Shown here: piece by piece, positions 34,362-43,262 of the stretch
Layout of the letters: each line of letters opens with the position of its first letter
Position numbering within the stretch: position 1 is the first letter of the stretch
Source: JAJYSO01 sp964495935
Lineage (GTDB): Bacteria; Bacteroidota; Bacteroidia; Flavobacteriales; Flavobacteriaceae
NCBI GenBank assembly: GCA_964495935.1
Contig: CAZBXQ010000001.1
Coordinates: forward strand, 62,001 to 126,000
DNA length: 64,000 nucleotides
Reading direction: 5' to 3'
Notes under the pieces: generated by a model
The model's input: only the letters and a program-made list of their open reading frames with translations
Told to the model about the DNA's origin: nothing
Databases searched by the model: none
Made by a program: the position numbers and the translations under genes

Positions 34362-35012
34362 ATGAAATCTATTGCGATCAAAGGATCTAAAAGAGAAAGC
34401 GTAGGCAAAAAAGCAACTCGAGCCCTGCGCGATGCTGAGAAAGTCCCTTGTGTGCTCTATGGAGGTGCAGCAGGTGTAATTCACTTTTCAGCAATGGAAA
34501 AAGATTTTGACAAATTGGTCTATACGGCCGATGTTCACACCGTAAAATTAAACCTCGGTGGTCAAAAAGTAAACGCTGTTCTTCAGGATATTCAATTTCA
34601 CCCGGTAACGGATGCTATCCTACACATGGATTTCTATCAGTTTGACGATGACTACCCGGTAAACATGACTCTTCCCGTGCATGGAACCGGAGTGGCTAAA
34701 GGAGTTAAAGCCGGTGGAGTATTGCAGTTTAACATGCGTCGAATCGACCTTAACGGACTCGTTGACAAACTTCCGGATTATGTAGAAGTAGATGTCAGCG
34801 ACTTAGGAATCGGAGACAAACTGTATGTAACCGATGTATTCAGCGACGATTATGAAGTCTTACACGATGAAGACGAAGTGATTTGTCAGGTTATCGCTGC
34901 TCGAGACATCGAAGAGCTCGAAGCCGATCTTGAGGCCGAAGATGTGCCCACCGATCAGGATGAAGAGGAAGGAGCAGCCGAAGGCGGTGAAGAAACCGAT
35001 GCGGAAGCATAA
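34362..35012 (+). CDS. rplY: 50S ribosomal protein L25 / general stress protein Ctc
   Basis: A 216-residue protein of the long TL5/Ctc form, which binds 5S rRNA. The N-terminal L25 domain (SIAIKGSKRESVGKKATRAL) is followed by the C-terminal beta domain, and the tail is strongly acidic (Glu/Asp from about residue 185). Gene order prs-rplY(ctc)-pth is the common bacterial one and supports the assignment. A terminator follows, but pth may also receive its own transcript. Confidence 0.94.
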   Translation: MKSIAIKGSKRESVGKKATRALRDAEKVPCVLYGGAAGVIHFSAMEKDFDKLVYTADVHTVKLNLGGQKVNAVLQDIQFHPVTDAILHMDFYQFDDDYPVNMTLPVHGTGVAKGVKAGGVLQFNMRRIDLNGLVDKLPDYVEVDVSDLGIGDKLYVTDVFSDDYEVLHDEDEVICQVIAARDIEELEADLEAEDVPTDQDEEEGAAEGGEETDAEA

Positions 35013-35034
35013 ACTCTTCTCTTTCACAACTATA

Positions 35035-35066
35035 AAAGCATCTGTAATTTACAGGTGCTTTTTTTA
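35035..35066 (+). terminator. Terminator after rplY, overlapping the next promoter
   Basis: AAGCATCTGTA pairs with TACAGGTGCTT (one G-U pair) and a run of seven T follows. The T-run continues into TATTTTTG, the -7 element for pth. Confidence 0.8.
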
Positions 35067-35072
35067 TTTTTG
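35065..35072 (+). promoter_or_regulatory. -7 element for pth inside the rplY terminator tail (TATTTTTG)
   Basis: A perfect TAnnTTTG that begins in the last T of the terminator tract, 36 bases before the pth ATG. Confidence 0.5.
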
Positions 35073-35108
35073 TAGGCCGGAAGGCAAATTTTTATATTCT
35101 CCATTCAA

Positions 35109-35675
35109 ATGAAAAAGTTTTTAATCGTCGGCCTGGGTAATATCGGAGCCGACTATGCCCATACTCGCCATAATATTGGCTTTTCAATCATAGATGCACT
35201 GGCCGAAACAGAAGGGCTTAATTTCGAAAACGAACGTTATGCCGCTCGAGCCGAGTACAAATACAAAGGGCGACTTTTCATCCTTATAAAGCCCAGCACC
35301 ATGATGAATTTAAGTGGAAAAGCCGTGCGATACTGGCTGGAAAAGGAGAAGATTTCTTTACCTAACCTGCTTGTTATCGTTGATGACCTGAATATCCCGT
35401 TTGGGGAAATTCGAATCAAAGGCAAAGGCAGCGACGGCGGGCACAACGGTTTAAAAGATATACAGGCTAAATTAGGAACCTCCAAATATCCGCGATTCCG
35501 CTTCGGGATCGGCAATGATTATTCCCGCGGCCGCCAAATAGATTTTGTATTGAGCCCCTGGAATTCTGAAGAAAAAGAGCAATTGCAAGAACGGCTGAAA
35601 ACCGCCACAGATCTCATTCGCTCGTTCGGTACTGCCGGACTCAACAACACGATGAACCAATTCAACGGAAAATAA
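35109..35675 (+). CDS. pth: Peptidyl-tRNA hydrolase
   Basis: A 188-residue enzyme that releases tRNA from stalled peptidyl-tRNA. The N-terminal signature GLGNIGADYAHTRHNIGF holds the catalytic His (HN, near residue 20). The substrate-binding regions KPSTMMNLSG (near 60) and DDLNIPFGEIRIKGKGSDGGHNGLK (near 94-118) follow. The length is standard. It is encoded just after rplY, the usual arrangement, possibly with its own promoter embedded in the rplY terminator. Confidence 0.95.
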   Translation: MKKFLIVGLGNIGADYAHTRHNIGFSIIDALAETEGLNFENERYAARAEYKYKGRLFILIKPSTMMNLSGKAVRYWLEKEKISLPNLLVIVDDLNIPFGEIRIKGKGSDGGHNGLKDIQAKLGTSKYPRFRFGIGNDYSRGRQIDFVLSPWNSEEKEQLQERLKTATDLIRSFGTAGLNNTMNQFNGK

Positions 35676-35684
35676 AAATAAGAA

Positions 35685-35705
35685 AAGTTTTGAACCTCAA
35701 AACTT
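35685..35705. promoter_or_regulatory. 8-bp inverted repeat overlapping the ribF -33 element
   Basis: AAGTTTTG (35685-35692) and CAAAACTT (35698-35705) are perfect complements around AACCT. The -33 TTG of ribF lies in the left arm, so a binding protein or the hairpin could affect initiation. It may also serve as the pth terminator, though no T-run follows. Confidence 0.45.
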
Positions 35706-35717
35706 CCTTTAACTTTG
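35690..35717 (+). promoter_or_regulatory. Promoter of ribF (TTG, 17-base spacer, TAACTTTG)
   Basis: -33 TTG at 35690-35692 and -7 TAACTTTG at 35710-35717, with ATG 32 bases downstream. A good match to the Bacteroidota pattern. Confidence 0.65.
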
Positions 35718-35749
35718 TCATTATTCTGTGACTTATACAAGTAATTTGC

Positions 35750-36688
35750 ATGCAGCTTATAAAAGACACTACCGAAATTAAGCTTCAAAAACCCACCGTG
35801 GTTACTATTGGCACCTTTGACGGAATACACATTGGCCATCGTAAAATTATTGAGCAACTCCTCAAAGCCGCCGAGGCTCATGGGCTTAAATCCACCATTC
35901 TCACCTTTTTTCCACACCCCCGGATGGTCTTACAGCAAAATGTTGGACTCCAACTCATTAACACCATAGAAGAGCGGATTAAAATCCTCCAAAAAACCGG
36001 TATTGATAACCTCATCGTTTATCCCTTTACCAAGGAATTTTCCCGACTGGAGGCACAAGACTATATTGAACAAGTATTGATCGACCAGCTCAATGCCAAA
36101 CGGGTTATCATCGGTTATGACCATCACTTTGGGCGAAATCGAACCGCCGACATCCACGATATGCATCATTTTGGAAAACAATACGACTTTGAAGTAGAAG
36201 AGATTCCGGAGCAGGATATTGACAACGTGAGCGTCAGCTCCACAAAAATTAGAAAAGCCTTAAAAAAAGGGAACCTGGAAAAAGCCAATCGCTATCTGGG
36301 AGCTCCGTTTATCCTCACCGGAAAGGTGATAAAAGGCAAGCAATTGGGACAAAAAATAGGCTTTGCTACGGCCAATATTCATATTGCCGAAGACTATAAA
36401 CTTATTCCTAAAAATGGGGTGTATGTAGTACAAACCGAAATTGACGGAAAACGCTATTACGGGATGATGAATATTGGGACTAACCCCACCGTTGGCGGCA
36501 TCGGGCAATCTATAGAAACCCATCTTTTTGGCTGGAACGAAGAACTTTATGGAAGGCAGCTTACTATGGAGATTCATACGCGCATACGAGATGAAAAAAA
36601 TTTTTCGGATATCAAAGCATTAATTGCGGCCATGGAGCGCGATGAGCAATTCTCAAAGAAATTCATCCGAACGCATTTAGACGCCTAA
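35750..36688 (+). CDS. ribF: Bifunctional riboflavin kinase / FAD synthetase
   Basis: A 312-residue enzyme that makes FMN and then FAD from riboflavin. The N-terminal nucleotidyltransferase domain has VTIGTFDGIHIGHRKIIEQL (near residues 19-38) and the later SVSSTKIRKAL signature (near 162). The C-terminal riboflavin kinase domain has GKQLGQKIGFATANI (near 196-211) and YGMMNIGTNPTVGG (near 238). No FMN riboswitch is seen upstream. The stop is three bases before the HTTM gene, so the two are cotranscribed. Confidence 0.95.
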   Translation: MQLIKDTTEIKLQKPTVVTIGTFDGIHIGHRKIIEQLLKAAEAHGLKSTILTFFPHPRMVLQQNVGLQLINTIEERIKILQKTGIDNLIVYPFTKEFSRLEAQDYIEQVLIDQLNAKRVIIGYDHHFGRNRTADIHDMHHFGKQYDFEVEEIPEQDIDNVSVSSTKIRKALKKGNLEKANRYLGAPFILTGKVIKGKQLGQKIGFATANIHIAEDYKLIPKNGVYVVQTEIDGKRYYGMMNIGTNPTVGGIGQSIETHLFGWNEELYGRQLTMEIHTRIRDEKNFSDIKALIAAMERDEQFSKKFIRTHLDA

Positions 36689-36691
36689 AAA

Positions 36692-38002
36692 ATGCTTGGG
36701 AAATGGCTATTTAAACGTATTGACAACAGTGCTCTAATCGTTTTTCGCATTCTCTTCGGATTCCTCATCTTGGCACAATCCTGGGGCTCCATCCTAACGG
36801 GCTATGTCGCTAAAAAAATCATTACCGTTAAATTTACATTTAATTTTATAGGCTTGGATTTTATCCAACCCCCACCGGGCAATTGGGCTTACGTCTTTTT
36901 TATCGTGATGGGGATCTTTGCTATCGGGGTTATGCTCGGCTACCAATACAAGTGGAGCATGACCCTGTTTACACTGTTTTGGGCGTGGTTCTATTACATG
37001 CAAAAAGCGAGCTACAACAATCATTATTACCTCCTTCTACTACTCTGTGTCTTTATGATTTTTGTACCGGCCAACCGGTATTTTTCAATCGATGCCAAAC
37101 AACATCCCGAAAAGAGTCAAATCGATATGCCCAACTGGGTACGACTATTCATTTTTGTTCAAATGGGAATCGTTTATACCTATGCTGCCGTAGCCAAGAT
37201 CTATCCCGATTGGTTGGACGGCACTGTAGTGACCGCCCTGGCAGCGGCAAAATCAAACCTCCCGGTTATCGGTGAATTCCTTCAACAACAATGGGCCATC
37301 TGGAGCATGGTCTATTTTGGCATTCTTTTCGACCTTTTAATTGTCCCCTTAATGTTATGGAAGAAAACCCGTAAATGGGCCTTCATCAGTGCGATCTTCT
37401 TCCATTTATTTAACAGCGTAGTCTTTCAAATCGGCATCTTCCCCTATCTGGCTCTGGCTCTTTTTCTCTTCTTTTTTCCAACCGCGACGATTCACCGTTA
37501 TTTCATCAAGAAAAAGCCTTTCTACAATAAGGGAGCAATATCCATCCCCAACCATAATAAAATAGTTGTCACTGCTCTCTGCCTGTGGTTTATCATTCAA
37601 CTTCTGTTACCGATTCGTCACTGGTTTATTCCGGGCGATGTTCTTTGGACCGATGAAGGACATCGTATGAGCTGGCGCATGATGCTTCGTCATCGCAGCG
37701 GATTCAGCACCTTTAAAATTGTCAACAAAACCACAGGAGAGGAATTTTATGTTGAAAAAAGAAAGTACCTCACTCCTCGTCAAATTGGAGCTACTTCTAC
37801 CAGTGCCGATATGATTTGGCAATTTGCACAGCACCTTAAAAAAGAATACGCGCAGAAAGGAGAGGAAATTTCCGTTTATGTCAATGCCCGGGTTAGCGTT
37901 AACGGGCATTCTCCCAAACCCTTCATCAATCCCGATGTCGATCTGGCTGCCGAAAAGTGGAATTATTTTGGCCACAATCAATGGATTCTGCCTCGCGATT
38001 GA
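36692..38002 (+). CDS. HTTM-domain membrane protein (vitamin K gamma-carboxylase-like)
   Basis: A 436-residue membrane protein with about eight helices in the first 310 residues. The helical part matches the HTTM domain shared with vitamin K-dependent gamma-glutamyl carboxylase (SALIVFRILFGFLILAQSWG; MQKASYNNHYYLLLLLCVFM near 110; MGIVYTYAAVAKIYPDWLDG near 157, with conserved Lys/Asp). The final ~120 residues form a soluble domain like those in the carboxylase group (MSWRMMLRHRSGF). Whether it carboxylates anything in bacteria is unknown. Tight linkage to ribF (3 bases) suggests a flavin or redox connection, but that is inference. Confidence 0.8.
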   Translation: MLGKWLFKRIDNSALIVFRILFGFLILAQSWGSILTGYVAKKIITVKFTFNFIGLDFIQPPPGNWAYVFFIVMGIFAIGVMLGYQYKWSMTLFTLFWAWFYYMQKASYNNHYYLLLLLCVFMIFVPANRYFSIDAKQHPEKSQIDMPNWVRLFIFVQMGIVYTYAAVAKIYPDWLDGTVVTALAAAKSNLPVIGEFLQQQWAIWSMVYFGILFDLLIVPLMLWKKTRKWAFISAIFFHLFNSVVFQIGIFPYLALALFLFFFPTATIHRYFIKKKPFYNKGAISIPNHNKIVVTALCLWFIIQLLLPIRHWFIPGDVLWTDEGHRMSWRMMLRHRSGFSTFKIVNKTTGEEFYVEKRKYLTPRQIGATSTSADMIWQFAQHLKKEYAQKGEEISVYVNARVSVNGHSPKPFINPDVDLAAEKWNYFGHNQWILPRD

Positions 38003-38112
38003 ACAGCTCCATAGTTTCTTTCCTCCCACCGCTTTCCCATTATCTGCCATTTTACAAGTATAAGAAGCGATCATTTAGTAAATTTGAAAGCCCCGGAGCA
38101 AATCGTTATCAA

Positions 38113-38745
38113 ATGGCTGAAAAATTCAAAACCTTATATACCCCTCTTTTTGGTCCCGAGCTCATTCAGGAAATCGAAAATACTTCGACACTCCGAAATT
38201 TTGAGACCGGGTTTACCCTCATAGAATACGGAGAATATGTACGCTCCATTCCACTGCTCATTAAAGGCAGTATAAAAATCATTCGCCAAGATCATAAAGG
38301 AAATGAACTTTTCCTGTATTTCCTACACCCCGGAGAAACTTGTGCCATGACTTTATCATGTTGTATGGGGCGCAAGAAAAGCGGAATCAAAGCCGTCGCA
38401 GAGACCCCCGTTTCCCTGATTAATATTCCGGTTCAAAAGATGGAAGAATGGTCGGGTAAATATAAAACCTGGCGGAATTTTGTATTTGAAAACTATCACA
38501 ACCAGCTTATGAGTGCTTTTCAAGTCATTGACAGCATCGCCTTTACCAAGTTGGACATGCGTCTTATTGAGTATCTTAAAAACAGATGGAAAATTGCAGG
38601 AAGTAACAGTATTAAAACCACGCACCAGGAAATTGCCAACGACCTCAACTCTTCAAGAGTCGTTATTTCCCGATTGCTGAAAAAACTGGAAAACAAACAT
38701 AAAATTCAACTGAATCATAATTGTATCGAGATTATAAATCTCTGA
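38113..38745 (+). CDS. Crp/Fnr-family transcription regulator
   Basis: A 210-residue regulator with an N-terminal cyclic-nucleotide-binding-like beta-roll (FETGFTLIEYGEYVRSIPLL to LYFLHPGETCAMTL, residues ~31-85) and a C-terminal winged helix (KTTHQEIANDLNSSRVVISRLLKKLE, near 175-200). Start ATG 38113 is chosen because the longer frame from 37957 overlaps the HTTM gene. Two adjacent cysteines (SCCMG, near 88-89) are notable, but no Fnr-type four-cysteine cluster is present. Ligand and targets are unknown. It precedes addA on the same strand with about 31 bases between, so it may be cotranscribed. Confidence 0.85.
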   Translation: MAEKFKTLYTPLFGPELIQEIENTSTLRNFETGFTLIEYGEYVRSIPLLIKGSIKIIRQDHKGNELFLYFLHPGETCAMTLSCCMGRKKSGIKAVAETPVSLINIPVQKMEEWSGKYKTWRNFVFENYHNQLMSAFQVIDSIAFTKLDMRLIEYLKNRWKIAGSNSIKTTHQEIANDLNSSRVVISRLLKKLENKHKIQLNHNCIEIINL

Positions 38746-38776
38746 TCTCACCTCTTATACAGTCCCGAAAATCGCT

Positions 38777-41700
38777 ATGAAAGCATCTCGCAAGCCTCAA
38801 TTTGTAATTTATAACGCCTCTGCCGGATCGGGAAAAACATTTACCCTGGTTCGAAACTACATTGCCGATTTACTCACCGGAAAAAGAAATTTCAGAAATA
38901 TCCTGGCCATTACCTTTACCAATAAAGCAGTAGCCGAGATGAAGGAGCGGATTATCGACACGCTTAAAGGGATGAGTACGTCCCCTTTACCTTCTGCCTA
39001 TATCGCAATATTTAAAGAAATCAAGATCAAAACCGGGTTGCCCACCAACGAAATCCAAAGTCGATCGGCTCAAATACTGAATACCATCTTGCATAATTAT
39101 GCCGGTTTTGAAATCTCAACAATTGATAGCTTTACCCATCGAATTCTTCAAATCTTTGCTAAAGATCTTAATATTCCGGCAAATTTTGAAGTCCAATTGG
39201 AACAAGATGAAATTTTAGGAGAAGCCGTTGATCTTCTTATCTCCCGTGCGGGAAGCGATATCGAGCTAACCGAGGCATTAATTGATTTTGCACTGACCAA
39301 AACCGATGAAGACCGCAGTTGGGATATCACAAAAGACCTCAATGATATTGCCAAACTCATCCTCAATGAAAACAACTTTAAACCCCTTGATCAGCTTCGC
39401 GAGAAGGATTTAAAAGATTTTAAAGCCTTTCAAAAACAGCTTCGAAAACGAATACAAAAACTAAAAAAAGAACGCCGGATCGCAGGGCAAGCATTTTTTA
39501 AGTTGCTTAATCAAAACCAATTGGAAGAAAGTGATTTCTATCATTATACCATAACTCATTTTAGTAGAATTGCGGCCGGCGACTGGAAAAAGGAAGGACA
39601 TCCCAAATGGGCGGAGGATATCGTAAATACTCCTCCTTATAAAAAATCTACAGCAGAGGATAGGAAGAAAACAATCAATGAAATCAGTAGGGAAATAGCC
39701 GATTTACAACAACAATCAGAAAATTGTTATTATCAGGTTGAGTTCTGTAAACGCATTCTCAAACGGTTAAGTTCGACCTCACTCCTTTCGGCGATTGAGA
39801 AGGAGGTTAACCAAATCAAGGAAGAACGAGGCCTGCTACTGATTTCCGAATTCAATAAAAAAATAAGTAAAAGTATCAAAGGTGAACCCGCTCCATTTAT
39901 ATATGAACGTCTGGGAGAACGTTTTACAACTTTCTATATCGACGAATTCCAGGACACTTCGGTCTTGCAATGGGAAAATTTAAAGCCACTTATCGCAGAA
40001 AGCCTTTCGGCCGAGAATGGATGTCTAACGCTTATCGGCGACGCCAAGCAATCCATTTATCGATGGCGGGGCGGAAGAGCCGAGCAATTTATGGCCTTAT
40101 CGGCCGGGGAAAATCCGTTTTTTGTTAATCAATACATTGAAAATCTCCCTAAAAATTACCGAAGTTCTGAAACCATCGTCAACTTTAACAATGATTTTTT
40201 TGACTATTCGGCCCGGTTTCTCCATTCCGAAGCCTATCGACGGCTCTTTAATCATGCCCGACAAGAACCGGCTGTTCACAAAAAAGGACTTGTCGATATC
40301 CGATTTATAGATACCGCCAATCGGGAGGAAGAAGATGAAATTTACCCCGAACAGGTCTATGCCATCATTGAAGAATTATCGAATAAGTACCCTAAAGATT
40401 ATCCCTTGTACCGAGATATCTGTATTCTTGTAAGAAAAAAAGCAGAAGCCGTTGCTATTGCCAATTACCTGACTGAAAAAGAAATTCCGATTATTTCTTC
40501 AGAAAGCTTATTGGTCAAAAATTCACTGGTTGTAAGTTTTCTTATCAATTTGATGGATTTTTCAATACGTTCACACGACAAAGCATTAAAATTTGAAATC
40601 CTCGACTTTTTGTATGAACAAGATCCACCTGCCGATTCTTCATTTGCATTCATCCATTCCCGACTCGACAGAAACGGGAGTTCCTTCTTCTCCACTTTAC
40701 AAGAAGAATATGATTTTAATCTTCAGAAATTTGAACAACTACCGCTTTATGATGCGGTGGAATACAGCCTTCGCCAGTTTCACTTAATCCAAGAAGTGGA
40801 TGCTTACGTTCAATTCTTTCTGGACTTTATTTATGAATATACGCAACGCCACATCGGTGGAATTTCAGAATTCCTCGAATATTGGAAACTTAAAAAAGAA
40901 AAACTGGCCATTGTTACTCCTGAAGGGAACAATGCCGTACAAATTCTGACCGTTCACAAAGCGAAAGGACTTGAGTTTCCCATCGTCATCTATCCGTATG
41001 CCCATACCCGGATAGACGACACTCAAAAAGATAATATATGGATTCCCATGGCCGAAGGCGATAAAATCCCAATGGTCAACACGACTGTATCCAGCGATTT
41101 TTTATATTACGGGGAAATCCCAAAAGCACTATACCAACGGCTATTGACCGAAAAAGAAATGGATGCCATAAATGTGTTGTATGTTGCATTAACACGACCA
41201 AAAGAGCAACTTTATATTTTGACAAAACGGGAAACGCCAAACCAAAAATCGGGTACCTATCCCAACACCTATGCTTCTTGGTTCCAAACTTTCTTACAGC
41301 ATCAAAAAATATGGAAGGAAGAAAAAACACAATATCGTTTTGGTCGTTTACCGATCCCCCAATCTCCCCCCCCTTCGGCAACTTCTTCAAAAACAATCAA
41401 CAGCTTTATTTCTTCTGCACCGGAGGAGCATCAAATAACCATTGTCACAAAATCGGGTGAATTGTGGGATTCAGAACAAGAGGCAGCGATTGAACGTGGC
41501 AATCTTATTCATCAACTCCTTACAACAATCAAAACTACCAGCGACATTCCCCTTACTCTTCAACATGGATTATCCAGCGGATCAATCGCCAAAGAGGAGC
41601 AAAAACAGCTTCAAAGTATTCTGCAAAAAATCGTTTTACACGACCGGTTAATGCCGTATTTTTCTGATCAATATACCATTTACACCGAAAAGGAGATCTT

Positions 41701-41908
41701 AACGCACGGGCAATTCAAGCGTCTCGACCGACTTTGCATAAAAGAAAATAAAGCAGTTATCATCGATTATAAAACGGGAGATCCAAATCCCTCGCACTCC
41801 CTTCAAATCGAGGATTATGCTAAAGCTATAAAGAGCTTTGGCTATACAATAGAGTATAAATTTTTAGTTTATATTAGCGAAGAAATCAAAGTTAGACAAG
41901 TGAAATAA
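38777..41908 (+). CDS. addA: UvrD/RecB-like helicase-nuclease, AddA-type
   Basis: A 1043-residue ATP-dependent DNA helicase with C-terminal nuclease, for double-strand break repair. Helicase motifs in order: I NASAGSGKTFTLVRNYIADL (residues 13-32), Ia AITFTNKAVAEMKERI, II YIDEFQDTSVLQW (near 391), III LIGDAKQSIYRWRGG (near 419), IV LPKNYRSSETIVNF, V VHKAKGLEFPIVIYP (near 728), VI LYVALTRPKEQLYIL (near 802). The nuclease site IDYKTGDPNPSHSL is near residue 997. Its AddB-like partner starts 2.7 kb downstream, after two unrelated genes. Confidence 0.9.
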   Translation: MKASRKPQFVIYNASAGSGKTFTLVRNYIADLLTGKRNFRNILAITFTNKAVAEMKERIIDTLKGMSTSPLPSAYIAIFKEIKIKTGLPTNEIQSRSAQILNTILHNYAGFEISTIDSFTHRILQIFAKDLNIPANFEVQLEQDEILGEAVDLLISRAGSDIELTEALIDFALTKTDEDRSWDITKDLNDIAKLILNENNFKPLDQLREKDLKDFKAFQKQLRKRIQKLKKERRIAGQAFFKLLNQNQLEESDFYHYTITHFSRIAAGDWKKEGHPKWAEDIVNTPPYKKSTAEDRKKTINEISREIADLQQQSENCYYQVEFCKRILKRLSSTSLLSAIEKEVNQIKEERGLLLISEFNKKISKSIKGEPAPFIYERLGERFTTFYIDEFQDTSVLQWENLKPLIAESLSAENGCLTLIGDAKQSIYRWRGGRAEQFMALSAGENPFFVNQYIENLPKNYRSSETIVNFNNDFFDYSARFLHSEAYRRLFNHARQEPAVHKKGLVDIRFIDTANREEEDEIYPEQVYAIIEELSNKYPKDYPLYRDICILVRKKAEAVAIANYLTEKEIPIISSESLLVKNSLVVSFLINLMDFSIRSHDKALKFEILDFLYEQDPPADSSFAFIHSRLDRNGSSFFSTLQEEYDFNLQKFEQLPLYDAVEYSLRQFHLIQEVDAYVQFFLDFIYEYTQRHIGGISEFLEYWKLKKEKLAIVTPEGNNAVQILTVHKAKGLEFPIVIYPYAHTRIDDTQKDNIWIPMAEGDKIPMVNTTVSSDFLYYGEIPKALYQRLLTEKEMDAINVLYVALTRPKEQLYILTKRETPNQKSGTYPNTYASWFQTFLQHQKIWKEEKTQYRFGRLPIPQSPPPSATSSKTINSFISSAPEEHQITIVTKSGELWDSEQEAAIERGNLIHQLLTTIKTTSDIPLTLQHGLSSGSIAKEEQKQLQSILQKIVLHDRLMPYFSDQYTIYTEKEILTHGQFKRLDRLCIKENKAVIIDYKTGDPNPSHSLQIEDYAKAIKSFGYTIEYKFLVYISEEIKVRQVK

Positions 41909-41989
41909 AACCCTATCAACCGATTCTTGCCGGCAACGATATATTTTTCATGGTCTTCCTATTTTCATAAACCCCATAACCTTATTTGA

Positions 41990-43234
41990 ATGCTGTTAAC
42001 GCTCCCGCTCATTAAAAACGACGTAGTTACCTTTGGTATCCTTGCTTTAGTTTTAGCACTTATCTTTTGGTCCTCGACCAGTAAAAACAAACATCTTCAA
42101 AAATTTTACTCCATTATCCCGGTGCTGTTACTGTGTTACTTTGTTCCAGGAATTCTCAATTCCACGGGATTGATCTCAGGAGCCGATTCCCATTTATACG
42201 ATATGGGATCCCAGTATCTCTTACCCGGGAGTTTGGTTCTATTTACGTTAGGTCTTGACCTCAAGGAAATCTGGAAATTACGAAAAAAAGCCGGACTGAT
42301 GTTTATTACCGGAAGCGTAGGGATTATCATTGGTGGCCCTATTGCTCTTTACCTGGTATCCCTTTTCTATCCTTCCGTTCTGGGAGGAGCAGGAAGTGAA
42401 GAAACCTGGCGCGGACTCTCGGCCATTGCCGGGAGTTGGATTGGTGGTAGTGCCAATCAAACGGCCATGTATGCCATATTTCAGCCCAGTTCTGACCTCT
42501 TTTCGGCGATGATTGCCGTTGATGTTATTATTGCCAATATTTGGCTGGCCTTTCTCTTGTATGGCACCGGAATCCATCAAAAAATAGATCGTTTCTTAAA
42601 GGCCGACAGCTCTGCGATCGACCACCTCAAAGAGGTCATGTCTAAAAAAAGAGAGAAAGGCCTGCGCTTACCCACCACTGCCCATACGATTATTGTAGTA
42701 GGAACAGCCTTTGCAATCGTTGGAATCTCACAGTTTTTTGCCGATTATATCGCCGATACAATTCAGGCAAAAGCTCCTTTTCTGGAAAAATTTAGCCTCA
42801 CCTCAAGCTTTTTATGGCTCGTTATTCTTTCGACAACTTTCGGTGTGATTTTGTCGTTAACAAAAGCGCGGAAGCTGGAAGGATACGGGGCTTCGCGATT
42901 GGGTAGTGTTTTATTGTATTTTCTCATTGCCATCATCGGGATGAATATGAATATTCTTGCTATTTTTGAACATCCGACTTTGTTTCTCGTAGGTTTAATT
43001 TGGATTATTATTCACGCTGCCTTGCTTTTTGCGGTCGCCCGATTAGCCAAAGCTCCTTTCTTCTTTCTTGCAGTGGGCAGTCAGGCTAATATAGGCGGAG
43101 CCGCATCAGCACCTATTGTGGCCGGTGCTTTTAATCCGGCTCTGGCACCGGTGGGTGTACTTTTGGCAATTTTTGGTTATGTTATAGGCACCTACGGAGC
43201 TTACCTTTGTAGCATTCTCATGAGTTTAATATAA
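41990..43234 (+). CDS. DUF819-family membrane protein
   Basis: A 414-residue protein with about eleven to twelve hydrophobic segments. Characteristic features are GADSHLYDMGSQYLLPGSLVLFTLGLD (near 64-91), a Gly-rich region GSWIGGSANQTAMYAI (near 148) and a C-terminal GSQANIGGAASAPIVAGAF (near 361). These match the DUF819 (YjcL) family, thought to be an ion or solute transporter with an inverted-repeat fold, of unknown substrate. It lies between addA and kbl; spacing to kbl (28 bases) suggests cotranscription. Confidence 0.85.
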   Translation: MLLTLPLIKNDVVTFGILALVLALIFWSSTSKNKHLQKFYSIIPVLLLCYFVPGILNSTGLISGADSHLYDMGSQYLLPGSLVLFTLGLDLKEIWKLRKKAGLMFITGSVGIIIGGPIALYLVSLFYPSVLGGAGSEETWRGLSAIAGSWIGGSANQTAMYAIFQPSSDLFSAMIAVDVIIANIWLAFLLYGTGIHQKIDRFLKADSSAIDHLKEVMSKKREKGLRLPTTAHTIIVVGTAFAIVGISQFFADYIADTIQAKAPFLEKFSLTSSFLWLVILSTTFGVILSLTKARKLEGYGASRLGSVLLYFLIAIIGMNMNILAIFEHPTLFLVGLIWIIIHAALLFAVARLAKAPFFFLAVGSQANIGGAASAPIVAGAFNPALAPVGVLLAIFGYVIGTYGAYLCSILMSLI

Positions 43235-43262
43235 AAAATATAAATTAAAATCTAAAAACACG

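Noticed and set aside
37957..38112. Upstream extension of the Crp/Fnr regulator
   Set aside because: It overlaps the end of the HTTM gene and adds a sequence unlike regulator N-termini.
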